A stretch of 64,000 nt of DNA from Neobacillus terrae (GTDB taxonomy: Bacteria; Bacillota; Bacilli; Bacillales; Cytobacillaceae), in contig NZ_JAAOEO010000003.1 of the NCBI RefSeq assembly GCF_011393025.1, positions 124,001 through 188,000 of the forward strand, given 5' to 3'. The stretch's first letter is position 1. Each line of letters begins with the position of its first letter. The notes beneath the pieces were generated by a model. That model made no database searches. It saw nothing but the letters and a program-made list of their open reading frames with translations, and was not told the origin of the DNA. Below are positions 52,065 to 61,285 of this stretch, piece by piece. The translations under genes were made by a program, and so were the position numbers.

Positions 52065-54059
52065 TTATTTGTTTCTTGCTTCCTCATAAACGGATCTAAC
52101 CAATTTAACGGGCACCTGTGAGCCTCCACTGTACTGAACGCCTTCAACCAGCATCGCCACCAGCAGGCTAGGATGATCTGTATTGTAGGCTACGAAGAAA
52201 CCATTTTCTGTTCCTTTTTCACCCTGCTTTTTCTTTAACTCCGCAGTTCCAGTCTTGCCTGAGAGTGGGTATCCTGGAATGTCAGCACGGTGAGCTGTTC
52301 CTGCGGGATCTCCAACTATCTTTCTCAAGATTGGAGCGATGGTACCAACTGCCTGTGGTGAAATAACCTGCTCCTTCAACACCTGCTTTTTCTGGTCGGA
52401 CATAAGAATGACCGGTTTAATCATATTTCCGTTATTCACGAAAGGAGTATAAGAATCCATTAAATGAACCATATTTGTTTGGATCTGGCCTTGTCCGTAG
52501 CCGGAATCGGCCAAAGAAATTTCGCTTGTCATTTCCCCTGTTTTAGGAGTCTCGAGCGGGAATGGAAAATCTGACTCCGTTTCAAAACTGAACTTTTTCA
52601 AGCCATCAATGAACTTATCTTTTCCAAGATTTAACGCTGTCTGTGCAAAATAAATATTGTCAGACTGAATAAGTGCTGTTTCGAGATTAACTGGGTTTGC
52701 CTCATGTACGCGTGTAACGAAATAGCCGCCCCATGATTTATCCTTCTGCCACTGCTTGCCGGAAATATTGACACCCTCTGTTGGATTAATCGCATTATTG
52801 GTAAGCGCAATGCCTGCCGTTACAGGCTTTAAGGTGGAACCTGGCGCATATCCCTGCTTAAAGCGTGTAATCAACGGTTTTTGTGGATTGTCCTCGAGCG
52901 CCTTCCACTGAGCCTGTGAAGCTCCTAGAGCAAGTGGATTCGGGTCAAAGGAAGGTGAGCTTACAAGCGCAAGCACTTCACCTGTGATTGGATTCATAGC
53001 TGAGGCTGCACCTGCTTTACCAGCCATTTTGCCAAAAATATTCAACTGAAGATCTGCATCAATTGTCAGCTGTACTTCTTTTCCGTCTTGAACTGGTTTT
53101 TCAGCCAGTACTTCCTGGCTGCCATCTTTTTTCTTAATCGTAATTTTAACACCACTCTGGCCTCTAAGCTGGTCTTCATAAACCTGCTCAAGACCTCTCT
53201 TGCCAATCACATCGCCGGCTTCGTAGCCTTTATCCTTTAACTTCTCAATATCCTCAGCTGTAACTCCCCCGACATAGCCAATTAGCTGTGCGGCAGCATC
53301 CTTATAGGGGTAGACCCTCGCTTCGACTTTCTTTGTCTGGACTGGCTCAAGCTTGATTAGCTCCTGAATTCGTGCCTGGTCATCCTTTGCCACCTTTTTG
53401 AGGGGTACAAAGTATTCAGGTTTAACCCAGGTTGCGGTGATTGCCTTATTGATCTGGTCTGGAGTCATGTCCACGAGCTTGGATAATTGTGCGATGATCT
53501 GTTCCTTCTGATCTCCCATTTTCTCAGGAACAATTCCCACCTCATAGGCTTCTCCATTAACCGCAAGCATTTTCCCATTACGGTCAGCAATCGAGCCGCG
53601 CTTAGGAGGAGTTGAAGAAAGACCGATTTTATTTCCTTCTTTTAGCTGAGGGAAAATCTGTGTAGTATCCCAATCAACATACCAGTTCTTGTCCTCTTTT
53701 TTTAGCTGGGCTTTCTGGGTAAAATCAATTGGCCCCGCCACACTGTTCATTTTTGCCGTATAGGAATAACTCACATTTTCGCCCTTAGGCTGATCATCCT
53801 TCTTCGGCTTTTTGTATTGAACCTTTAAATCCTTAATCTGTAGGTCTTCATATATCTTTTGATAACGGCCGACAAAATCCTTTTTGTTAATAGATTTTTT
53901 CGCATCCTTTGATAAAAATCCATACATCTTATCAAAGTCCTTTTTATTCCACGAATCGATATAGCTAGCAAACCGATCCTGTGGCAAGGGTTCCTTCGTA
54001 CATCCGGCAGTTATCAAAAAAAACATGGCCGCCATAATTATTAGACTCCATTTTTTCAT
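52065..54059 (-). CDS. Class B penicillin-binding protein with NTF2-like domain, PBP3/PbpC type
   Basis: 664 residues from ATG 54059 (AAAGGGGGAAG site); the upstream extension to 54131 has no site. A lipobox-like FLITAGC ends the signal region, so probably a lipoprotein-type anchor. Then an NTF2-like (MecA-N) domain (about 25-150), a PBP dimerisation domain and the transpeptidase domain with SxxK (STLK, about 407), SxN (SDN, about 466) and KTG (KTGTAE, about 600). All catalytic motifs intact. Monofunctional transpeptidase, similar to B. subtilis PBP3 and the MecA group, which bind beta-lactams poorly in some species. Lies between sspH and spoIIQ. Confidence 0.92.
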   Translation of the reverse strand: MKKWSLIIMAAMFFLITAGCTKEPLPQDRFASYIDSWNKKDFDKMYGFLSKDAKKSINKKDFVGRYQKIYEDLQIKDLKVQYKKPKKDDQPKGENVSYSYTAKMNSVAGPIDFTQKAQLKKEDKNWYVDWDTTQIFPQLKEGNKIGLSSTPPKRGSIADRNGKMLAVNGEAYEVGIVPEKMGDQKEQIIAQLSKLVDMTPDQINKAITATWVKPEYFVPLKKVAKDDQARIQELIKLEPVQTKKVEARVYPYKDAAAQLIGYVGGVTAEDIEKLKDKGYEAGDVIGKRGLEQVYEDQLRGQSGVKITIKKKDGSQEVLAEKPVQDGKEVQLTIDADLQLNIFGKMAGKAGAASAMNPITGEVLALVSSPSFDPNPLALGASQAQWKALEDNPQKPLITRFKQGYAPGSTLKPVTAGIALTNNAINPTEGVNISGKQWQKDKSWGGYFVTRVHEANPVNLETALIQSDNIYFAQTALNLGKDKFIDGLKKFSFETESDFPFPLETPKTGEMTSEISLADSGYGQGQIQTNMVHLMDSYTPFVNNGNMIKPVILMSDQKKQVLKEQVISPQAVGTIAPILRKIVGDPAGTAHRADIPGYPLSGKTGTAELKKKQGEKGTENGFFVAYNTDHPSLLVAMLVEGVQYSGGSQVPVKLVRSVYEEARNK

Positions 54060-54126
54060 CAATCTTCCCCCTTTTTCTTCTATTTTAGCATAATGAAATT
54101 TGAGGGACCAATAAAAGGAAAATCCA

Positions 54127-54157
54127 AACAAAAGACAGCAGGATTTCTCCTGCTGTC
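54127..54157 (-). terminator. Terminator of spoIIQ
   Basis: GACAGCAGGA, AAAT loop, TCCTGCTGTC on the minus strand, then TTTTGTTT. Sits after the spoIIQ stop at 54168. Confidence 0.85.
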
Positions 54158-54167
54158 CGAAATTTTA

Positions 54168-55160
54168 TTATGAGTTAGAGCTGTCTTTGGAAGATTCCTC
54201 TGAAGGAGTTTTGCTGTCATCAGATTTTTTATCAGACTTACTGTCGCTGGATTTTTCCTTTGACTTAGTGTCTGTTGAATCCTTTGACTTGCTATCACTG
54301 GAATCTTTAGGCTTTGTGTCAGTAGCATCTTTAGATTTAGAATCAGTGTTTTGATCCTTGGAATCTTTTGTTTGGTCTTCAGTTGTACCTTTTTCATCAG
54401 GAGTGCTGCTTTGGTCATCAAGTTTGCTGTCATGGCCTTGTACTCCATCATCTGATGCAGCTGGTGTACCATTATCAGCCTCTAATGCACTCAGTGGCTT
54501 GTCCAGATAAGTTTCTGGGTTTACAGCAACACCGTCTTTGCGGATTTCAAAATGAACATGTACGCCTGCTTTTTCATTAAACAAGCTTTGACCGGCACTT
54601 GCAAGGACTTGTCCCTGTTCAACCTGGTCGCCAACCTTAACCTTCATGTCTTTAACAGATTGATATTGAGTTACAATACCTTTGTCATGCTCCAACTCAA
54701 TCACATTGCCAAGTAGTGTATCTTCCTCTACTTTTGTAACAGTACCGCTTAGAGCCGCAACAACGTCAAATGATTTACCATCTTTCGACTTTACATCGAT
54801 ACCAGAGTTAGGAACATACTTATTGTCGTAATAGACTAATGCTGCTTCCTGATCTGCTTCTTTGCCTTTAAAGTCGTAGAACTTTTTCTCGATAACAGGG
54901 GCTACAGATTTACTTACTGGCATTACGAAATTTTCGAGTGCCCGGCTAACTTCTACTGCCGGATGATTATTGTTTTTGCCGGCAATATCGTTTGCTTTGT
55001 AACCGTATTTGTCTGTCGCACTGCTACTGTTTTGGTACCATAGGACCACCGTCAGGATAATTGCTGCACTTGCAATATAGATTGCTGGGAATACCCACCG
55101 CTTTTTGAAAAAGCGTTTGTAACTAGAGCCTTGAGAAGATCTTTTTTCTTCCTCTCTCAT
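54168..55160 (-). CDS. spoIIQ: Forespore engulfment protein SpoIIQ with extended C-terminal tail
   Basis: ATG 55160 (330 aa) follows GAGGTGATG; protein starts MREEEKRSSQ, like B. subtilis SpoIIQ, with a membrane helix near residues 25-45 (VFPAIYIASAAIILTVV). The M23/LytM domain has GVHVHFEIRKDG, but the first zinc His is replaced (NSGID where HxGxD is expected), as in non-catalytic B. subtilis SpoIIQ. After about residue 220 there is a 110-residue tail of Ser/Asp/Lys repeats (DSKSKD, DTKPKD, DTKSKE), longer than in B. subtilis (283 aa). SpoIIQ zips to SpoIIIAH across the engulfing membranes. Confidence 0.95.
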   Translation of the reverse strand: MREEEKRSSQGSSYKRFFKKRWVFPAIYIASAAIILTVVLWYQNSSSATDKYGYKANDIAGKNNNHPAVEVSRALENFVMPVSKSVAPVIEKKFYDFKGKEADQEAALVYYDNKYVPNSGIDVKSKDGKSFDVVAALSGTVTKVEEDTLLGNVIELEHDKGIVTQYQSVKDMKVKVGDQVEQGQVLASAGQSLFNEKAGVHVHFEIRKDGVAVNPETYLDKPLSALEADNGTPAASDDGVQGHDSKLDDQSSTPDEKGTTEDQTKDSKDQNTDSKSKDATDTKPKDSSDSKSKDSTDTKSKEKSSDSKSDKKSDDSKTPSEESSKDSSNS

Positions 55161-55234
55161 TTTCATCACCTCAGCAATCAGTCTGAACAGATCGCTAGAA
55201 TTATATACATTCGGCAAAAAAATTTTTTCTGATT

Positions 55235-55263
55235 ATTTTTCGACAAAAGTTTAATTTATATGC
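55235..55263 (-). promoter_or_regulatory. Putative sigma-F-type promoter of spoIIQ
   Basis: Minus strand GCATA at 55263-55259, 15-base spacer, TCGAAAAAT at 55243-55235. The -35 is a perfect sigma-F GYATA; the -10 keeps the A and T positions but not the leading GG. Confidence 0.5.
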
Positions 55264-55410
55264 ATGGGGAGAGAAAATATTTATTATGGGGTTTAAAAAT
55301 GGCATTCGCAGAGCCCGCCAATCCCCTCTCTCGATGATCTAGCACATGTCCAGTCATTCAGCTGTGGAACACTTTAAAGCTAGAGTCATTGCCTAATTGG
55401 GCATCAGCTT

Positions 55411-56364
55411 TTATTTAGGATGGTAGGTTCGGCCTCGGCACTTACCTTCAGAAGCCAAATCTGCTGAAGCTAAAAACCTATACGCAACTTGATAAGAAAG
55501 TAAATTGGCGAATTTTTTAAATTCAGCATTATTAATAGATTTTTTTATGAGTAAAAAGTAGTCTTCCAATATGGTGAGATATGCATTGCTGGATTTGAAG
55601 CCACAATTTGCACACGTCCAAATTTTATGTTTATAACTCATGGGGATTGTTCCACAGTTTGGGCACATAGCGCCAGTTTTAATTTTATTGAAGGGGATAT
55701 GGAATTCTTCCAGAAGGTTTTGATCAAGAGGGGTATGCCGGTTAAGCAACTGTCGGGAGAGCTTGCGGATATCTTTTGGAGATAAACTTTCTTCCTTATA
55801 AATCCTTGAGAATTGGTTAACTTTCTGTAGCATACAATCACTGTTACAGGACCGTCGGAAAACAATTTCATACCCAGGATCTGCACTTAAGATAGCTTTA
55901 TCATTAGCATTCACAAAAAGAAACTCAATAGGTACGTTTGGAAAATGATGTTTCTCAAGCCAGTACTTCAGTTGCTCGCTTTGCCACTGAACCTGCAAAA
56001 CTGGATTTTTTCGCCGTTCTACCTTGTCATTATTTTTTACAATTAGTTGATTGAAACTCTTGTCAAAATGTAGCTCTCCGGCCCGATTCTTTACTTCAAT
56101 TGCAAAAATACATCTCGAAGTTACAATCAGCTTGTCTATTTGAAAAAACACATCGTTAATTCCAAGTCTCAGTCCATGGAAAATAAAGTGATTACCAGAA
56201 GATAAACCTTTCAAGTAATAATTAACTGACTTCTCTCCTCTGTAACCAGCCTCTCTTCTTTGGAACTCCTCCCATATGGCTTGGTAGGCCGGGAAATGGA
56301 TGTCCAGTCTATTTATTAAGACATTCAACTTCCGATTTCTTAGTGGCCTTTCAAATTTATTCAT
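55411..56364 (-). CDS. NERD-domain protein with zinc ribbon
   Basis: About 317 residues. The nuclease-related NERD domain (about 35-150) has GEKSVNYYL, INDVFFQIDKLIV and FAIEVKNRAGEL, the D..E-x-K core. About residue 225-255 has CPNCG-x15-CANCG, a zinc ribbon. NERD proteins are thought to act on DNA but few are tested. ATG 56364 is chosen; TTG 56370 is two codons longer. Immediately upstream (56371-57277) lies the 21-bp repeat region. Confidence 0.82.
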   Translation of the reverse strand: MNKFERPLRNRKLNVLINRLDIHFPAYQAIWEEFQRREAGYRGEKSVNYYLKGLSSGNHFIFHGLRLGINDVFFQIDKLIVTSRCIFAIEVKNRAGELHFDKSFNQLIVKNNDKVERRKNPVLQVQWQSEQLKYWLEKHHFPNVPIEFLFVNANDKAILSADPGYEIVFRRSCNSDCMLQKVNQFSRIYKEESLSPKDIRKLSRQLLNRHTPLDQNLLEEFHIPFNKIKTGAMCPNCGTIPMSYKHKIWTCANCGFKSSNAYLTILEDYFLLIKKSINNAEFKKFANLLSYQVAYRFLASADLASEGKCRGRTYHPK

Positions 56365-56484
56365 CTCCAAATGTGCATCACCCCTTATTTATATATCTTT
56401 TTTCTACTTTCTATTAATAAAACCTGCCGTTCTCTTCCAAGACCTATGTAAATTTTGTGTCAAATTTGATTGTTTTAAGGTTTT

Positions 56485-57240
56485 ATCAATCATCTTGAGA
56501 GTAATATCGATCATTTCGAGCACCTAATTCATCATTTTGGGGGACATATCGATTAAGTTGAAAATTCTATCAATCATTCTGAGGGAAATACCATTTCGTG
56601 GACGATCTTGGTCAGCTGAAAAGCCAGGCGGACGCCTGACTCAGGTAATTTCGCCTTTTCCCCGATTAAAAGCAAATTACCTCTTTTTTTAGGAAAACAC
56701 AATTTATCAATCAGTTTTCAAGATTAATCACTCATTTTGAAACATTAATCACTCATTTTGAAACATTAATCACTCATTTTGGCAGACATATCGATTAAGT
56801 TGCGAATTCTATCAATCATTCTGAGGGAAATACCATTTCGTGGACGATCTTGGTCAGCTGAAAAGCCAGGCGGACGCCTGGATCTGGTAATTTCTCCTTT
56901 TCCCCGATTAAAAGCTTTTTTAGGAAAACCCAATTTATCAATCACTTTTCAAGATTAATCACTCGTTTTGATCCTTTAATCAATCATTTTGGCAGACATA
57001 TCGATTAAGTTGCTAATTCTTTCAATCATTCTTAGGAAAATACCATATCGTGGACATTCTTAGCCAGCTGAAAAGCCAGGCGGACGCCTGGCTCTGGTAA
57101 TTCCATCTTTTCCCCGATTAAAAGAAAGTTACCTCTTTTTTAGGAAAACACAATTTATCAATCACTTTTCAAGATTAATCACTCATTTTGATCCTTTAAT
57201 CAATCATTTTGGCAGACATATCGATTATTTCGCTATAAGC
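56485..57240. repeat. Four phased clusters of a 21-bp motif with palindromic spacers
   Basis: Clusters at 56485-56589 (5 units), 56706-56831 (6), 56937-57041 (5) and 57157-57240 (4), each unit exactly 21 bases, consensus near ATCAATCATTTTGANNNNAT. Three spacers of about 95-116 bases share a conserved body: GTGGAC, CAGCTGAAAAGCCAGGCGGA, a CGCCTGG half that completes a palindrome, TTTTCCCCGATTAAAAG and TTAGGAAAAC. The whole forms 3.3 copies of a 210-242-bp superunit. No protein is encoded: both strands carry stops. Confidence 0.85.
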
Positions 57241-57249
57241 TCCCATTAG

Positions 57250-57277
57250 AAATGCCAGACCCCTTGGGCCTGGCATT
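57250..57277 (-). terminator. Terminator of spoIID
   Basis: AATGCCAG, CCCAAGG-type inner stem, CTGGCATT; the T run after it on the minus strand is weak (TTCTAAT). It adjoins the stop at 57278. Confidence 0.6.
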
Positions 57278-58306
57278 TTATTTTTTCGCGGTAATCAAGG
57301 CGAGCATACTTTTTGCAGAGGAGATTTCGACACCCTGGTAGTAATGCTTCACGATATCCTCACAGGTTTTGCCTTCTGCTGCCATTCCGTTGGCACCGTA
57401 TTGACTCATCCCAACTCCATGCCCATAGCCCCGCGTAGTAATTATTATGTTGTCTCCTTTTTTCTCCCATGTAAAGTCAGAGGAACGCAGAGCCAGTTTT
57501 TCTCGGATTTCCTTGCCGGTAAGGACTTTTCCATTAAAGTCTACCTTCCCTACACGTTTACCCGCAGTCCGTTCAACGATCTTTCCAATTGTATTACCGC
57601 TCTTAAGCCTAACACCGAGCAGTTTTTGAAAGTCACCTAAAGCAATAACCTTACTGCTTTTATATTTTGGAGATTTTTTATCCCAGGGACTAGCAACGCT
57701 GCGTAAATAGGGGAAGGAATTGGACCAGTAATCCTCTGAGTTTTCGGTATAACCATTGCTGGTTGAGAAAAAGGTCGCTGTAATTGCCTGGTTTTGATAA
57801 GTCAAAATTTCACCGCTTGTTGCCTGAACCGCCTCATGGACTTTCTTCTTTTTCCAGCTGTAGTCCATTCCCCAGGCTCGCTTTAATTCATCATCACTTT
57901 TATATACCTGATGTATTTCAGTATCCGTCACTTGTGCTCCTTTTGGGAGACCGAGACTATCTTTACTCAGCATTTGCTTTACAATATAGGTTCTCGCAGT
58001 CAGGGCCTGTGCTTTTAAAGCTTCAATCTCAAAGTCTGCCGGCATTTCTGCCGCAACAACGCCCTCGAGATACTGATCTAATGGGAGTGTCTCAATCCTC
58101 TTTTTTGCTGTGCGATAGACAGCCACCTCTGCGGCGGAATCCTCAGAAGGAACGACCTCCTTCTTTTCCTTATTCCTGTTCAGCTCTTCTCCCAGTTTGC
58201 CGTTTGCCTTGCCTTCCATAAAAGGTGCAACCATAATCGCCGGAACGATCAGGGTAATCGCAAAAATAAGAGCTGCTAGGACAAATAGTGGTTTGAATTT
58301 TTTCAA
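57278..58306 (-). CDS. spoIID: Stage II sporulation protein D (SpoIID), lytic transglycosylase
   Basis: TTG 58306 (342 aa, equal to the family) is eight bases after TATGGGGG. N-terminal membrane helix about 6-28. The SpoIID domain includes YLEGVVAAEMPADFEIEALKAQALTARTY with the catalytic Glu in AAEMP, GYTENSEDYW, SPWDKKSP, and the GYGHGVGMSQYGA segment. It cleaves glycan strands with SpoIIM and SpoIIP during engulfment. The frame extends upstream to 58381, through the sigma-E promoter, and is not used. Confidence 0.95.
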   Translation of the reverse strand: MKKFKPLFVLAALIFAITLIVPAIMVAPFMEGKANGKLGEELNRNKEKKEVVPSEDSAAEVAVYRTAKKRIETLPLDQYLEGVVAAEMPADFEIEALKAQALTARTYIVKQMLSKDSLGLPKGAQVTDTEIHQVYKSDDELKRAWGMDYSWKKKKVHEAVQATSGEILTYQNQAITATFFSTSNGYTENSEDYWSNSFPYLRSVASPWDKKSPKYKSSKVIALGDFQKLLGVRLKSGNTIGKIVERTAGKRVGKVDFNGKVLTGKEIREKLALRSSDFTWEKKGDNIIITTRGYGHGVGMSQYGANGMAAEGKTCEDIVKHYYQGVEISSAKSMLALITAKK

Positions 58307-58358
58307 GTTGAATACCCCCATATGAAAAGTAAAACGGCGGCAGCACCGCTTCTTTTTA

Positions 58359-58387
58359 AACATATGGCACGGGACAAGCATTTATGA
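58359..58387 (-). promoter_or_regulatory. Putative sigma-E promoter of spoIID
   Basis: Minus strand TCATA at 58387-58383, 16-base spacer, CATATGTT at 58366-58359, near the consensus (ATA, 16-18, CATACAnT). Confidence 0.6.
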
Positions 58388-58411
58388 CTACAGAAAATCT
58401 CCTCCAATAAA

Positions 58412-58463
58412 GAAAAAACCGAAGCTCCAAAGTGTCAGACATCTGACAGCTAGGTTCTTCGGT
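58412..58463 (-). terminator. Terminator of murAA
   Basis: Outer stem ACCGAAG (58418-58424) / CTTCGGT (58457-58463) encloses a second stem TGTCAGA/TCTGACA. On the minus strand it ends with TTTTTTCTTT. Confidence 0.85.
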
Positions 58464-58482
58464 CTTCTTCATCTATTTGATT

Positions 58483-59793
58483 CTAAGCGTTCATGTCAGC
58501 AATAAAGCTTTCGTTTTCAACAGTGATTTCCTGCTCGTCGTTAACGCGCTCAACATCTGCACCAAGTGCATGAAGTTTTTTATGGAAATCAACATATCCA
58601 CGATCCAGATGCTTAAGCTCTGTTACACGTGTATATCCTTCTGCAACTAAACCTGTCAAAATCAACGCAGCTGCTGCACGTAAATCCGTTGCAGCTACTT
58701 CTGCTCCTTGAAGGTTGCTCATACCATTTAATATAACAGAACGGCCCTCAATTTTAATATCAGCATTCATGCGGCGGAATTCTTCCACATGCATAAAGCG
58801 ATTTTCAAAAACTGTTTCTGTAATCATGCTGGTGCCTTCTGCACGAAGCAGTAAAGCCATCATTTGGGATTGCATATCAGTTGGGAAGCCTGGATGAGGC
58901 ATTGTTTTAATATCAACAGCCTTCATTTTTTCTGGTCCAATTACTCGGATACCATCAGCTTCTTCCTGAATGATAACACCCATTTCCTGCATTTTTGCGA
59001 TTAAAGAAGAAAGATGTTCTGGCACAGCACCTTTCACAAGCACATTTCCGCGAGTAAGCGCAGCTGCAACCATGAAGGTTCCAGCTTCAATACGATCAGG
59101 AATAATTGCGTGTTCTGTACCGAATAATACTTTTACGCCTTCAATGCGAAGTGTGCCTGTTCCGGCTCCTTTTACCTTTCCTCCCATTTTATTCAAAAGG
59201 TTGGCTAGATCAACAATTTCAGGTTCTTTTGCAACGTTTTCAATGACTGTTGTACCCTCAGCAAGGGCAGCAGCCATCATTATATTTTCAGTAGCTCCTA
59301 CGCTTGGGAAGTCTAGGTAGATCTTGGCGCCCTTCAAGCGGCCCTCAACCTCTGCTTCAATAAATCCATTGCCGACCTTCACTTTTGCACCCATTGCTTC
59401 AAAGCCTTTAAGGTGCTGATCAATCGGGCGGGATCCAATTGCACAGCCGCCAGGCAAAGCAACACGAGCTCGCCCATTGCGTGCCAATAATGATCCCATA
59501 ACAAGTACCGAAGCACGCATTTTTCGAACGTATTCGAATGGCGCTTCTTCATTTAACTCTCTGGATGCATCAACAATTACTGTATTATTTTCAAAAACCA
59601 CTTCTGCGTTTAGGTTCCTTAATACTTCATTGATCGTATATACATCGGAGAGAGTCGGTACATCATGTATTACACTTTTTCCATCACTTGCTAATAATGT
59701 TGCAGCGAGTACAGGCAGAACAGAGTTTTTTGCACCTTCAACTTTAACTGTTCCATTTAACCTTTGACCGCCGCGGACGATGATCTTTTCCAA
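58483..59793 (-). CDS. murAA: UDP-N-acetylglucosamine 1-carboxyvinyltransferase MurA (MurAA)
   Basis: 436 residues, full length. Opens [35 protein letters not shown], here [20 protein letters not shown] then AKNSVL, with Lys22 and the catalytic, fosfomycin-target Cys117 in GGCAIGSRP. First committed step of peptidoglycan synthesis: enolpyruvyl transfer to UDP-GlcNAc. Located as in B. subtilis between ywmB and spoIID. 33 bases follow ywmB, so probably co-transcribed with it. Confidence 0.96.
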   Translation of the reverse strand: MEKIIVRGGQRLNGTVKVEGAKNSVLPVLAATLLASDGKSVIHDVPTLSDVYTINEVLRNLNAEVVFENNTVIVDASRELNEEAPFEYVRKMRASVLVMGSLLARNGRARVALPGGCAIGSRPIDQHLKGFEAMGAKVKVGNGFIEAEVEGRLKGAKIYLDFPSVGATENIMMAAALAEGTTVIENVAKEPEIVDLANLLNKMGGKVKGAGTGTLRIEGVKVLFGTEHAIIPDRIEAGTFMVAAALTRGNVLVKGAVPEHLSSLIAKMQEMGVIIQEEADGIRVIGPEKMKAVDIKTMPHPGFPTDMQSQMMALLLRAEGTSMITETVFENRFMHVEEFRRMNADIKIEGRSVILNGMSNLQGAEVAATDLRAAAALILTGLVAEGYTRVTELKHLDRGYVDFHKKLHALGADVERVNDEQEITVENESFIADMNA

Positions 59794-59825
59794 GAGTATT
59801 CCCCTCCGCGTCCAATTTCTCTATA

Positions 59826-60581
59826 TTAATATTCAACCGTTATGATTGGTGTGCCAATTACAATCGTATTCTTAGCGCCCAATCCTTCAGACCGCACAGC
59901 GACTTGTAAATTAAAACTTCCATTTTTACCATCAATGGAGTTGGCAAACATTGGCGAAAATCCAGTTACTGACATAAATGAGTCTTCCTTTAACGCTTCT
60001 ACTTCTTTTGCGTTAAAAGCTGAAAGGACATTTTTTACTTTATTAGGTAAAGCCTTAACCATCTTATCACCGTAAACGCCCTTTATACAAGAAAAAATTG
60101 CAGGTTTTTCACGAAATATGTCGCTTAGTCTATCTTCAAATTTTCCACCTGTGAAAAAAGACTCAGTTGACGAATTCCAGGCAGTTCCAGTCGTACGATA
60201 TATAATATACGCATCTGCCTTTTGTTTTGTGAGGGTTGCCATAAGTTGAAGAGATTCTTTACGATTTTGATGACTTGGGGAAACAGCGGTGATCTCCCAT
60301 TTTTGCCGGGATGAAGATGGGGTGGACCACTTCCAATCCGGAAACTTTTGTCGAAAATCGTCTGTGTAGGCCTGTATCTCCTTTTGGGTTTTCAGGTTTA
60401 CCAAATGTTCCCTTGCATTCAAAGACCATTCGTCGAGTAAAATATTTTCGCTTTGCAAAACGGAAGCCAATTTAAGTAAGTCAAGCCCCTCATTGGCTAC
60501 AGTCGTTCTATTCCCAACTTGTAAAATAATAAAACCAATGATGGCAAACATTATAAAAAAAACTTTTATTTTCCTATTCAT
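59826..60581 (-). CDS. ywmB: YwmB-family protein
   Basis: 251 residues. An N-terminal hydrophobic segment (about 5-22) suggests export or anchoring. The body has SLNAREHLVNL, FPDWKW, KWEITAVSPS and FSPMFANSIDGKNGSFNLQVAVR, matching YwmB (TATA-box-binding-like fold, role unknown). ATG 60581 has AGGGGGAGGAATT upstream. Its place directly before murAA is conserved in Bacillaceae. Confidence 0.9.
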   Translation of the reverse strand: MNRKIKVFFIMFAIIGFIILQVGNRTTVANEGLDLLKLASVLQSENILLDEWSLNAREHLVNLKTQKEIQAYTDDFRQKFPDWKWSTPSSSRQKWEITAVSPSHQNRKESLQLMATLTKQKADAYIIYRTTGTAWNSSTESFFTGGKFEDRLSDIFREKPAIFSCIKGVYGDKMVKALPNKVKNVLSAFNAKEVEALKEDSFMSVTGFSPMFANSIDGKNGSFNLQVAVRSEGLGAKNTIVIGTPIITVEY

Positions 60582-60669
60582 CTATAATTCCTCCCCCTTA
60601 GTAACATTGTTGCCATTAGGGGAAGGAGCATACTTGGGAATTATCGTCACTTTTTGACACTTTACCTAT

Positions 60670-60698
60670 GTATGCCAACCTTCGACACTTATTGTCAA
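60670..60698 (-). promoter_or_regulatory. Candidate promoter of ywmB-murAA
   Basis: Minus strand TTGACA (60698-60693), 17-base spacer, GCATAC (60675-60670). The -35 is perfect, the -10 weak (and also resembles a sigma-E CATACA). Confidence 0.4.
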
Positions 60699-60849
60699 AC
60701 AAGGAATCTTGTTAAAGGCTGAGCATAAATGCCCTATGTCTTCAGTGTAAGAATACAAGCTTTGCAAAGCTCCAATATCGAATCTCTATTTTTTATAACA
60801 ACTTTAAATTTTACAGAAAAAGATGGGAATTGGAAACCCGCAAAAGTAC

Positions 60850-61095
60850 CTAAATATTTACCAATTGGAAAATGTACGGCAGCTGTTTCGACCACTGCAG
60901 ATAATCCAGGAAGAAGTTGCTGACCGATGATCCAATCATAATTGCCAATAATATATACAGCACTCTTGCCTGGAATACATGATTGGCGCGAAGTAATTTA
61001 TCGAGATGAATTGCCTGAAGAGCCCACCAGGACAAAGCAATAAAAATTAAATGTGAAATAATGCTTAATAATGCCTGCTGTCCTAAATCGACCAA
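60850..61095 (-). CDS. ywzB: DUF1146-family small membrane protein YwzB
   Basis: TTG 61095 (81 aa) is six bases after AAAGGAGGTGCAAGC; the ATG at 61125 lies before that SD. Two or three hydrophobic segments (LLSIISHLIFIALSWWALQAI, VLYILLAIMIGSSVSNFFLDY). Matches the YwzB/DUF1146 family, found after the ATP synthase or nuo operon in Bacillaceae. Function unknown. Confidence 0.9.
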   Translation of the reverse strand: MVDLGQQALLSIISHLIFIALSWWALQAIHLDKLLRANHVFQARVLYILLAIMIGSSVSNFFLDYLQWSKQLPYIFQLVNI

Positions 61096-61191
61096 GCTTG
61101 CACCTCCTTTTTTACCAAGTTCCATCTTACCATATTGAGCCCTTTTTCTCGAATGTTTTCACCTAAAAATTGGAATTATTTATTTTTACTC

Positions 61192-61229
61192 AAAAATAAA
61201 GAGAAGAAAGCAAATTTGCTCTCTTCTCT
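61192..61229 (-). terminator. Terminator of the nuo operon
   Basis: Minus strand AGAGAAGA, AGCAAATTTGCT, TCTTCTCT nested stem followed by TTATTTTT. About 57 bases beyond the nuoN stop. Confidence 0.85.
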
Positions 61230-61285
61230 TGGAAATTGTCCCTTTATTTACCGTGAGACTTTCTGCCTCCCCCGAAGCTTAAGGC

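Noticed and set aside
56485..57240. CRISPR array
   Set aside because: Repeats are tandem 21-bp units without unique spacers of equal length, the between-cluster sequences are themselves conserved, and no cas genes are nearby.
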